From Candidatus Chloroheliales bacterium (GTDB taxonomy: Bacteria; Chloroflexota; Chloroflexia; QHBQ01): a stretch of DNA of 8,536 bases. The notes below the pieces were generated by a model. The model was not told where the DNA came from. It saw only the letters and a program-made list of their open reading frames with translations, and searched no databases. The DNA is taken from the NCBI GenBank assembly GCA_003243865.1, contig QHBQ01000495.1, forward strand, positions 1 through 8,536, given 5' to 3'. How positions within the stretch are numbered: the stretch's first letter is position 1; each line of letters begins with the position of its first letter. The position numbers were made by a program, and so were the translations under genes. Positions 1-5,633 of this stretch are shown piece by piece.

Positions 1-1
1 C

Positions 2-925
2 AGCCACCCTGATGGCTGGATGGGGGCGGACGGCGCATACTCGGTGCCGCTGCCTGATGGCCGCAGTGTTTGGATCTTCGGTGACACCATCCTGGGCAAA
101 GCGCAGACCGATGGCTCGCTGAAGCCCAGTGCTTTCATCAACAATTCGCTGATTTTGCAGGATGGTGACAAGCTGACGGCAATTCACGGTGGTAGCAACG
201 CGAAGCCGAGCGCAGTAATTACCCCGACCGACAGTGACACCTGGTATTGGCCGATCAACGGGATAGTGGAGAGTGACAAGCTGCGCGTTTTCCTCTTGCA
301 TCTGAAGCGGGCGGGTAATGGCACCCCAGGGTTCGACTTCACCGGCATCGGCCACGCCATTGCCACCCTCTCGCTGCCTGACCTGAAGGTGGAAGGGGTG
401 GCGCCGCTGCCGTTTGATAGCAAGGTGGATTACGGCTCCTCGTTTGTCGAGGATGGTGGCTATACTTACATCTATGGCCTGGAGGATTTGCAGAGCGCGA
501 AGTACGGCCATGTGGCGCGGGTGGCGCGGGGGCAGATAACTAGTGGCAAGTGGCAGTTCTACACTGGCGCGGGCTGGTCGAGCAATCCAGTATCCGCCAC
601 GCGCATCATCAGCGATGTTTCTAACCTGAGCGTGTTCAAGCGGGGCAGCGGCTACGTGCTGGTGGGCATGGAGAGCGGCTTCGGCTTCGGCAAGAACATC
701 CTCGCCTACTACTCGTGCAGCCCAGTCGGCCCCTGGGTCAACCGCGCCGTGCTGTACACCGTGCCGGAGGCCAATGGCAGCATCGTCACCTACCTGGCGA
801 ACGCCCATCCTGAGTTCAGTAAGGGTGCGCCGCTGCTCATCTCCTACTGCCTGAACAACACCAAACCTCAAGCTGGAGCCAACAACATTTACAGGCCGCA
901 CTTCATCCGCGTCAGCCTACCCTAG
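2..925 (+). CDS. Secreted-type beta-propeller protein, DUF5005/DUF4185-like, 5' end missing
   Basis: The reading frame is open to the left edge (residues SHPDGW precede the first visible Met at 20), so the gene is 5'-truncated and that Met is probably internal. The opening GADGAYSVPLPDG followed by WIFGDT is typical of predicted glycosidase-like five-bladed propeller families annotated DUF5005 or DUF4185. Later blade-like stretches fit: VEDGGYTYIYG (about 145-155), KRGSGYVLVGME (about 207-218), and NAHPEF followed by LLISYC near the C-terminus. The protein ends in YRPHFIRVSLP. Proteins of this kind are usually exported, and a signal peptide would lie in the missing part. No catalytic activity is established for these families, and I assign none. 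The family call rests on recalled motif similarity; the propeller fold is more certain than the exact DUF number. The stop codon at 923-925 is followed after 5 bp by a heptanucleotide tract. Confidence 0.62.
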   Translation, partial: SHPDGWMGADGAYSVPLPDGRSVWIFGDTILGKAQTDGSLKPSAFINNSLILQDGDKLTAIHGGSNAKPSAVITPTDSDTWYWPINGIVESDKLRVFLLHLKRAGNGTPGFDFTGIGHAIATLSLPDLKVEGVAPLPFDSKVDYGSSFVEDGGYTYIYGLEDLQSAKYGHVARVARGQITSGKWQFYTGAGWSSNPVSATRIISDVSNLSVFKRGSGYVLVGMESGFGFGKNILAYYSCSPVGPWVNRAVLYTVPEANGSIVTYLANAHPEFSKGAPLLISYCLNNTKPQAGANNIYRPHFIRVSLP

Positions 926-930
926 CAATT

Positions 931-958
931 GCAGATTGTAGATTGCAGATTGTAGATT
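931..958 (+). repeat. Heptanucleotide tandem tract, four GYAGATT units
   Basis: Four heptads alternate GCAGATT and GTAGATT, which equals two perfect copies of a 14-bp unit. The tract starts 5 bp after the stop codon at 923-925, and a degenerate partial unit (GCAATT) overlaps that stop. It resembles the short tandemly repeated repetitive heptamers known between genes of some bacteria, such as heterocystous cyanobacteria. Two other heptad tracts with different unit sequences lie in this window, also at stop codons. No function can be assigned. Confidence 0.85.
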
Positions 959-968
959 AACAACGTCC

Positions 969-993
969 GTAGGGGCGCATCGTCGTGCGCCCT
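969..993. repeat. Palindromic intergenic repeat, copy 1 (GTAGGGGCGCAT type)
   Basis: An imperfect inverted repeat pairs AGGGGCGCA (971-979) with TGCGCCCT (986-993), with one bulged G and a 6-nt loop. The 12-mer GTAGGGGCGCAT at 969-980 recurs exactly at 3127-3138, in another intergenic palindrome. The hairpin lies about 45 bp past the end of the first gene and could help terminate its transcript. T1000-T1004 follows shortly after the stem but is not directly adjacent. Recurrence at non-coding positions points to a REP-like or MITE-like interspersed element. Confidence 0.6.
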
Positions 994-1002
994 GCCGACT
1001 TT

Positions 1003-1031
1003 TTGCGGGTCGGCCTCAGTTCTGCTATACT
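1003..1031 (+). promoter_or_regulatory. Sigma-70-type promoter of the SRPBCC gene
   Basis: TTGCGG (1003-1008) is separated by exactly 17 bp from TATACT (1026-1031). The -10 box is preceded by TG (1023-1024), so it is an extended -10 element. The expected start site, near 1038, would give a very short leader that begins at or in the ribosome binding site. An inverted repeat GCCGAC (994-999) / GTCGGC (1009-1014) flanks the -35 box and could be an operator or a chance stem. Confidence 0.7.
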
Positions 1032-1050
1032 GGCGGCAAGGAGGGCGGAA

Positions 1051-1503
1051 ATGGGCGTCAAGGTCAGCAAGAGCATCAAGGTCAACGCGCCAGTGGAGCA
1101 GGCGTTCGCTTACATCGCCGATTGGCGCAACGCGACCAAGGTGCAGACCAACTTCAGCAGCTTCAAGCCTGTTGATGCTGACGCGCTCGGGCCGGGGGTG
1201 GTGGTCGCGGTCAAGGGCCGCTTCCACGGGCTGCCGATTAAGGTGCGAATGAAGATCACCGAGTTCGAGCCGCCCCGCCGCATGGTCGGGCTGGTGAGCG
1301 GGATGCTGAAGAGCGTCAACGCCTGGCTGTTCGAGCCGCTGGAGGATGGGCGCACCAAAGTCACGTTCGTCAACGAGTACCACATTCCCGCCCCTCTGAT
1401 GATGCTGCTGGGCCGGAACAGCTTCATTGACCGCGAGGTAACGCAGATGACCGAAGACGCGCTGCGGCGGTTGAAGCGGCTGCTTGAGAACGGCAGCGAT
1501 TAG
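1051..1503 (+). CDS. SRPBCC / polyketide-cyclase-like small-molecule-binding protein
   Basis: This 150-residue protein has the length and pattern of the START/Bet v1-like SRPBCC superfamily. It begins with strand KSIKVNAPVEQAFAYIADW (helix-grip opening, about residues 7-25). A run of strands follows, including MKITEFEPPRRMVGLVSG (67-84) and AWLFEPLEDGRTKVTFVNEY (91-110). It closes with a long C-terminal helix (about 125-146). Members bind hydrophobic ligands in a central cavity and work as cyclases, dehydratases or carriers; the ligand here cannot be predicted. It is soluble, without a signal peptide or membrane segment. I place the start at 1051 because AAGGAGGG (1038-1045) sits at ideal distance and the promoter -10 box ends at 1031. 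An upstream in-frame GTG at 985 would lie before the promoter and inside a palindrome. The gene appears monocistronic, bounded by its own promoter and by a terminator hairpin 24 bp past the stop. Confidence 0.82.
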   Translation: MGVKVSKSIKVNAPVEQAFAYIADWRNATKVQTNFSSFKPVDADALGPGVVVAVKGRFHGLPIKVRMKITEFEPPRRMVGLVSGMLKSVNAWLFEPLEDGRTKVTFVNEYHIPAPLMMLLGRNSFIDREVTQMTEDALRRLKRLLENGSD

Positions 1504-1506
1504 GGA

Positions 1507-1520
1507 AGTGATTAGTGAGA
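1507..1520 (+). repeat. Short degenerate heptad pair (AGTGATT, AGTGAGA)
   Basis: Two heptads sharing AGTGA start 4 bp after the stop codon at 1501-1503. Alone this is weak and could be chance. It is listed because it has the same period and the same position next to a stop codon as the two stronger tracts at 931-958 and 7376-7410. Confidence 0.35.
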
Positions 1521-1527
1521 CCGAAAA

Positions 1528-1553
1528 GGCGCACTGGAAGCTTGCAGTGCGCC
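1528..1553. terminator. Bidirectional hairpin terminator between convergent genes
   Basis: A perfect 9-bp stem pairs GGCGCACTG (1528-1536) with CAGTGCGCC (1545-1553) around an 8-nt loop. Read on the - strand, the stem is followed directly by TTTTCGG, a good intrinsic terminator for the gene whose stop is at 1578. Read on the + strand it is followed by CTCTATTTA, a weaker tail, serving the gene ending at 1503. The stem shares its GGCGCA/TGCGCC core with the interspersed palindromes at 971-993 and 3130-3151. Confidence 0.72.
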
Positions 1554-1577
1554 CTCTATTTACAGGTGCAGAGGAGT

Positions 1578-2942
1578 TTACTTAGACTTGTCGTACAGCC
1601 CGGTTTCCACTACGTAAGAGATAGCCCCGGCACAGGTGCTGTCTACATTTATCTGCGTCGCGCCCCTCACTCCTTTATTGACTAGCTCCATCCGTATTAC
1701 GCTGGGTATAACGTCGATGAAGGAGACAAAAGGCTCGGCGGCGATGGCCAGTAGCTCTTTGGTATCGGCCCGTGCCCGCACCAGGTACACTCCTTTGTTG
1801 ATCAGGGTAGGGTAATTCTGAGCGTTGTAGTTGTTGATCGTATTCATCCGATCGGCAGGCAGGGGGTCGGTGGTGCCATCGGGGCTGTGTACCGGCATAT
1901 CCTTGTAAACGTTGCCGTCAACTCCGCGCAAGTGAGTATCCGTTACCTTTAGGCCATGAGCTTTGACCCAGGCACGGAAGCTGTCCACACTCTGATAGTG
2001 GCTGAAAACCACCAAGACTTCTGCTTGACCACCGTTCTTAACCACGCGCGCCAGCAGTTGCTTGTTTGAAGTAATATACCCGTCAATTCCTGTTTGGGTG
2101 TTGGCTTTGCACGCCACGTTAGCAGTGACATCACCGGGCTTTACATCTACGCCGTTGGAGTTACCGCCGCCGCCCGGCCCCACTATGTAGGCAGTATACT
2201 GCCATGCGCCAAAGTCACCAGCGCCTACCTGGTTATTAGGGACGCCTTCAGGGGTAACTTGGGCAATCGGCACTTTGTTAGGGCCTGTAGTCGGCGGTGC
2301 GGGGATAGGTTGCTGTGCTGTGGATACAGGTGATGGTAGTGCTGACGGGCGGCTAGCAGATGGCATACTTGGTAGAGTAGGGTCGTTGAGTACCTTAGCG
2401 AAACCCTCTCCATTTGGAGAGGTAAACCACATTGATGGTACTCCAGCCCAGAGGTCAAACACAAGACCAACATAAAGCGTCCCGTTGTTCTTACTCTGAA
2501 AACGTGGGTTGAGATCAGAGGTACCCTTTAGAACTACCACCATAAGTGGCGGGGTCTCAATAGAGGCGAAGTGTTGGGTACCCCAGCCAAAACCTGCCAC
2601 TTCGTCCAATGTAGTTGATTTACTGAGCAGTACCTGCATCGTAAAGTTAGGCCATCGTCGGCTACTCCAGTTAATGGCAACCTGGCCAACTTCCTCGGGA
2701 GAGGAGTTAGTGAGTGGCTTAGGCTTAAACCTGTCTGCGAAGGGATCGAAGGTTGGCACAGCTTCCATAGTTGATACCGGGGTGGGCAGGGCTATGCCGT
2801 AGCTGCTAGCGCTGTAAGCACTGTTTGTAGTAGCGCGGCTATTCTGGGTGAGATTATCATAGGCAGCAAGAAAAAGGGCGAGAGTCAGCGCTGCAGCCAG
2901 GATCAGCATCCTGCTCCTCAACATTCGTAGTTTAGCTTTCAT
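1578..2942 (-). CDS. Secreted protein of unknown function with central Pro-rich linker
   Basis: I do not recognise a family for this 454-residue protein. A basic N-terminus (KAKLRMLRSR) leads into a hydrophobic run at about 12-27, a signal peptide or anchor with no lipobox Cys. Two probable domains follow: an N-terminal one at about 80-185 (includes INWSSRRWPNF and LYVGLVFDLWAGVPSMWF) and a C-terminal one at about 240-454. A Pro/Ser-rich linker (about 191-235) joins them. The C-terminal domain holds the only two cysteines, C278 and C437, which could form a disulfide outside the cell. GAGGGG (2949-2954) lies 6 nt before the ATG and supports the start. The gene has its own promoter (3058-3086) and a terminator (1528-1553), so it is probably a separate unit. 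GC content is visibly lower than in its neighbours, suggesting transfer or a lineage-specific gene. Confidence 0.8.
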   Translation of the reverse strand: MKAKLRMLRSRMLILAAALTLALFLAAYDNLTQNSRATTNSAYSASSYGIALPTPVSTMEAVPTFDPFADRFKPKPLTNSSPEEVGQVAINWSSRRWPNFTMQVLLSKSTTLDEVAGFGWGTQHFASIETPPLMVVVLKGTSDLNPRFQSKNNGTLYVGLVFDLWAGVPSMWFTSPNGEGFAKVLNDPTLPSMPSASRPSALPSPVSTAQQPIPAPPTTGPNKVPIAQVTPEGVPNNQVGAGDFGAWQYTAYIVGPGGGGNSNGVDVKPGDVTANVACKANTQTGIDGYITSNKQLLARVVKNGGQAEVLVVFSHYQSVDSFRAWVKAHGLKVTDTHLRGVDGNVYKDMPVHSPDGTTDPLPADRMNTINNYNAQNYPTLINKGVYLVRARADTKELLAIAAEPFVSFIDVIPSVIRMELVNKGVRGATQINVDSTCAGAISYVVETGLYDKSK

Positions 2943-2948
2943 TCTATT

Positions 2949-2954
2949 CCCCTC
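2949..2954 (-). promoter_or_regulatory. Ribosome binding site GAGGGG
   Basis: Read on the - strand, GAGGGG is followed by 6 nt and then the ATG at 2942-2940. This fixes the start of the secreted protein at its first Met, in front of the basic residues of the signal peptide. Confidence 0.7.
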
Positions 2955-3057
2955 ATTTCTGAGCCTTTAACTACCAGTTTATCGTCCAGTCGTATCCACT
3001 GTTGCAGCCGCCAATGGTGGCTGCGGCGGTATTGTAGGCTGAAACCCCTGTAAGTTG

Positions 3058-3086
3058 GTTATAACACCGCTGGCGAAATAATGCAA
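3058..3086 (-). promoter_or_regulatory. Extended -10 promoter of the secreted-protein gene
   Basis: On the - strand, TTGCAT (3086-3081) and TATAAC (3063-3058) are separated by 17 bp. TG two bases before the -10 box makes it an extended -10 element. The expected start site near 3051 gives a leader of about 108 nt. The leader contains an imperfect inverted repeat at 3004-3024 (GCAGCC on one arm, GGCTGC on the other). Nothing recognisable as a riboswitch is seen. Confidence 0.65.
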
Positions 3087-3126
3087 GGGGTTTTCCAGGC
3101 AATTTTGTTTTGGCTGAACGAAAACG

Positions 3127-3158
3127 GTAGGGGCGCATTAAGCTGCGCCCCATCGTTC
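3127..3158. repeat. Palindromic intergenic repeat, copy 2; possible terminator
   Basis: GGGGCGCA (3130-3137) pairs perfectly with TGCGCCCC (3144-3151) around a 6-nt loop. An outer GAACGA (3116-3121) / TCGTTC (3153-3158) can extend it after an internal loop. It starts 10 bp after the DUF3160 stop codon in the - direction, so it could end that transcript, but the tail (CTACCGTTTTCG) is a poor U-run. Its left arm shares the 12-mer GTAGGGGCGCAT with copy 1 at 969-980. Confidence 0.6.
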
Positions 3159-3167
3159 GTGTACCCT

Positions 3168-5621
3168 CTACTTCTGTATCGCGTAGCTCTTAGTCCAGTC
3201 GGCGAAGGCGGGGGCCTTGCCTGCATCGAGTTGCGCCTTCCAGGCCTCGTCGGTGAGGCGACCGCTGCTGGGAACGACGAACTCGTAGTGGCTGAAGACT
3301 GCGCCGCGCGACAGCACCTTCTTGCCGTCAATCGGCACCACCGCGTAGATTTCGTAGGGACGGCCAGTCGTCTCCTGCAAGGCGTTGCCGTTGGGGTCGC
3401 TGGCGATGTCGGCGGCGAGCGCGGCGTCGAACTGCCCGGCGTCGGTCAGGCGGCCCTGGCACTGATCGGGCGGGGTGTTGGGGTCGCACTGCGGGTCGGC
3501 AGTCGAGATGGTGATGCCCTCGATGGTGCCGCCGTAGTACATGATGAAGGTGTACTCATCGTCGGTCAGCGGCTGGTTCTGTAGCTCCTTCAGGCTGATG
3601 GTCAGCATCTGGCTAACCGCGTCCTTGACGTTGGTGAGCCGCTGCTCGATGGGTTGGTCGAGCAAGTTGCGCGACTTGAGGCCATCTATGGTAAGCTGGG
3701 TGAGGGCGCTGAGGCGGGCGTAGAGTTCGGGCTGCGGTTCGACGTAGCCCTTGACGATGGTGGGCGGGCCACCGCCTAGCTCGGCCATGCTCTGCTTGGC
3801 GTAGAGGATGGTGTCGTGCTTCAGTTCGGTGTAGCTACCCAGGTAGGTGGTAAGCTGCTTGTCCTGCCACGCCTGGTTGGTCATGAAGCTGGGGTAGCCG
3901 CTGGGTTTGGGCGTAACTAGCGAGTTGATGGTGTAGAGCCAACTCCAATAGAGGTTCTGGGTCCAGTCGTTGACGTTGAGGGCGCTGATGTTCTGGCGCA
4001 CCTTCTGCATCTGGGTGTCGTAGTGCAGCGCCGCCGGACCCTGGCCCTGACCGTAATCGAGCTGCGTCCCCTGGGCAATGATGTTGAGCGCCTCATCCGA
4101 ACCCATCGCTGCTGGCACATCGAGGGCGCGCGGCAGCCAACGAACTACATCAGGGTTGCCGTCCGGCTTGGCGGTGCCAACGTTGCGCCAGGTTAGCTGG
4201 CCGATAACGTACTCATCGAGGGTGAAGCGCTGGCCCATCATCCGTAGCCCCTTGGTCACTTTGGTCTTGTCCTGGGTGGCGTAGACGAACATCGAGTTGA
4301 TGAGGGGCGAGGGCATCTTGTCAATCGCGCCCTGGAAGGTGGTCAGTTTGGCGGGGTCAGCGAGGTCTTGCAGCGCGGGCGTGTCGCTGCCGTAGACCGC
4401 TTTGATCGCGGGCTGATAGTCGAAGTAGCTGAGGTCGTCCGCCTTGCCCACAATGAACACGGTCGGCTCGTAGATGTTGCGCCAGTGGTCGAGGATCGGG
4501 CCGGAGCGCAGCGTCTGCTGAGTGCCGAGCAGTTCACTGAGCAGGATGGCGGAGAGCGTCTCGCTGGCATCTTGCTGACGGAAGGTCATCCGCCCGTACC
4601 AGATCATCGCGCGGAAGTAATGCTGCAACGCCTCGCTGCGGGTGTAGTGGCCGCGGGGATTGTACTGGCCGTAGTCCTCCATATATTTGGCGAAGATGTT
4701 GGAAGGGGCGATACCGGCGTGATTGTTGATTAGGCCAACCTCGGCATTTACCTTCTGGCTGACGTAAGCGGGGGTCTGAGAGTTGGGATTGATCAGCTTA
4801 TCGGCTACCGCGAAGTAGGCAACCAACCGCTCCGAGGCGGCGGTGAGGTCGGGATTGTTCAGCTTGACGACATCGCTGTGCTGGGCATCGGAAACGCGCA
4901 GCATCGCATCGTTGAGGATAGTCAGTTCGCCAGTCAGTTTGTTGCTCTCCAGGTCGCGCAACATCTTGTCGAAGACTAGGTGGTAGACGTGCAGGATGCT
5001 GTCGCTGGTGACGAACACCGGCTCATCACCGTAGCGACCCGCCTCGTAGACCTGGTAGAACTCCTTCAGGCCGCTGGGATAGCGCTGGCTGTCACCGCTG
5101 GCCAGCGGGCTGACCACAAACAGGTTCTTCGCCAGCAGCGCCTGGGCTGCATTGCTAAGGCTGTACTGGGCGGGGTTGGCTACATCGCTGAGGTCGGGCT
5201 TGACCGTGTAAGGGGCGACACTGGCCTTGACGCTGACATTGGGAACGTTGAATTTGGCAAAGGAGAGCAAGGGGCGGTTGACCGTCGGCGCGGAGTTGTC
5301 AATCGTCGCGGTGGGGGTGACCGGCATCGCCTCGGTCGGGGTGATTGCCATTGCCTCGGTTGGTGAGGCAGCGGCCTGCTCGCTGGTCGGCGAAGGCTGC
5401 TCCAACGCCGCAGTCGGAGAGGCGGCCATCATCGCAGTGGTCGGAGTTGCGGCCAGCGCCAGGGTGGTCGGGCTGGCTGCTGCCGCCGCGCTGGTCGCAG
5501 TCGCGGCAGGCGCGGTCGGGGTGGCCTTGCTGGGGTTGAGGTCGCAGGCAGCCAGTAGCATCTGGATGGTCAGCACCATCGCCAGCAGGCTAGCGAGGCG
5601 GCTGAGGCGTTTGTGAGACAT
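3168..5621 (-). CDS. DUF3160 family lipoprotein
   Basis: This 817-residue protein starts with a lipoprotein signal peptide ending in LLAAC, which puts the lipid-modified cysteine at residue 26. A long Ala/Ser/Pro/Thr linker (about 31-115) rich in SPT and TPT motifs follows, likely holding the globular part away from the membrane. The rest (about 120-810) fits DUF3160: PVFVTSDSILHVYHLVFDKM (about 201-220) near its start and GAVFSHYEFVVP followed by RLTDEAW near its end are family hallmarks as I know them. The family's function is unknown and none is assigned. C-X8-C within PQCDPNTPPDQC may form a disulfide. AGGAGG (5628-5633) lies 6 nt before the ATG and supports the start. This ribosome binding site touches the last base of the capA-like stop codon, and the 11-bp gap indicates a shared transcript. 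Confidence 0.85.
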   Translation of the reverse strand: MSHKRLSRLASLLAMVLTIQMLLAACDLNPSKATPTAPAATATSAAAAASPTTLALAATPTTAMMAASPTAALEQPSPTSEQAAASPTEAMAITPTEAMPVTPTATIDNSAPTVNRPLLSFAKFNVPNVSVKASVAPYTVKPDLSDVANPAQYSLSNAAQALLAKNLFVVSPLASGDSQRYPSGLKEFYQVYEAGRYGDEPVFVTSDSILHVYHLVFDKMLRDLESNKLTGELTILNDAMLRVSDAQHSDVVKLNNPDLTAASERLVAYFAVADKLINPNSQTPAYVSQKVNAEVGLINNHAGIAPSNIFAKYMEDYGQYNPRGHYTRSEALQHYFRAMIWYGRMTFRQQDASETLSAILLSELLGTQQTLRSGPILDHWRNIYEPTVFIVGKADDLSYFDYQPAIKAVYGSDTPALQDLADPAKLTTFQGAIDKMPSPLINSMFVYATQDKTKVTKGLRMMGQRFTLDEYVIGQLTWRNVGTAKPDGNPDVVRWLPRALDVPAAMGSDEALNIIAQGTQLDYGQGQGPAALHYDTQMQKVRQNISALNVNDWTQNLYWSWLYTINSLVTPKPSGYPSFMTNQAWQDKQLTTYLGSYTELKHDTILYAKQSMAELGGGPPTIVKGYVEPQPELYARLSALTQLTIDGLKSRNLLDQPIEQRLTNVKDAVSQMLTISLKELQNQPLTDDEYTFIMYYGGTIEGITISTADPQCDPNTPPDQCQGRLTDAGQFDAALAADIASDPNGNALQETTGRPYEIYAVVPIDGKKVLSRGAVFSHYEFVVPSSGRLTDEAWKAQLDAGKAPAFADWTKSYAIQK
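5277..5531 (-). repeat. Low-complexity linker coding region with 24-bp tandem repeat
   Basis: This stretch encodes residues 31-115 of the DUF3160 lipoprotein, almost entirely Ala, Ser, Pro and Thr. At 5319-5366 two adjacent 8-residue units, SPTEAMAI and TPTEAMPV, are encoded by near-identical 24-bp repeats. Such linkers are common between the lipid anchor and the exported domain, and they often vary in length between strains. Confidence 0.75.
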
Positions 5622-5627
5622 TTCTTT

Positions 5628-5633
5628 CCTCCT
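5628..5633 (-). promoter_or_regulatory. Ribosome binding site overlapping the upstream stop codon
   Basis: AGGAGG, a perfect Shine-Dalgarno core on the - strand, lies 6 nt before the DUF3160 start. Its first base is the last base of the TAA stop (5635-5633) of the CapA-like gene. Ribosomes terminating on the first gene would be positioned on the second, consistent with translational coupling. Confidence 0.75.

Noticed and set aside
931..958. CRISPR-like repeats
   Set aside because: The units are 7 bp and contiguous, with no spacers and no cas genes nearby.
985..1050. Extended N-terminus for the SRPBCC protein from a GTG at 985
   Set aside because: It would begin upstream of the promoter and inside a palindrome. 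The ATG at 1051 has an ideal ribosome binding site and begins the fold directly.
922..1383. A 153-codon - strand frame ending in IYNLQSTICNC
   Set aside because: It is antisense to the SRPBCC gene, and its C-terminus is only the translated heptad tract.
2971..3153. A 60-codon - strand frame ending in GGCNSGYDWTINW, with a peptide-like look
   Set aside because: It starts inside the palindromic repeat and runs across the promoter found at 3086-3058. It has no ribosome binding site and no start codon after the predicted transcription start. I treat it as chance coding within regulatory DNA.
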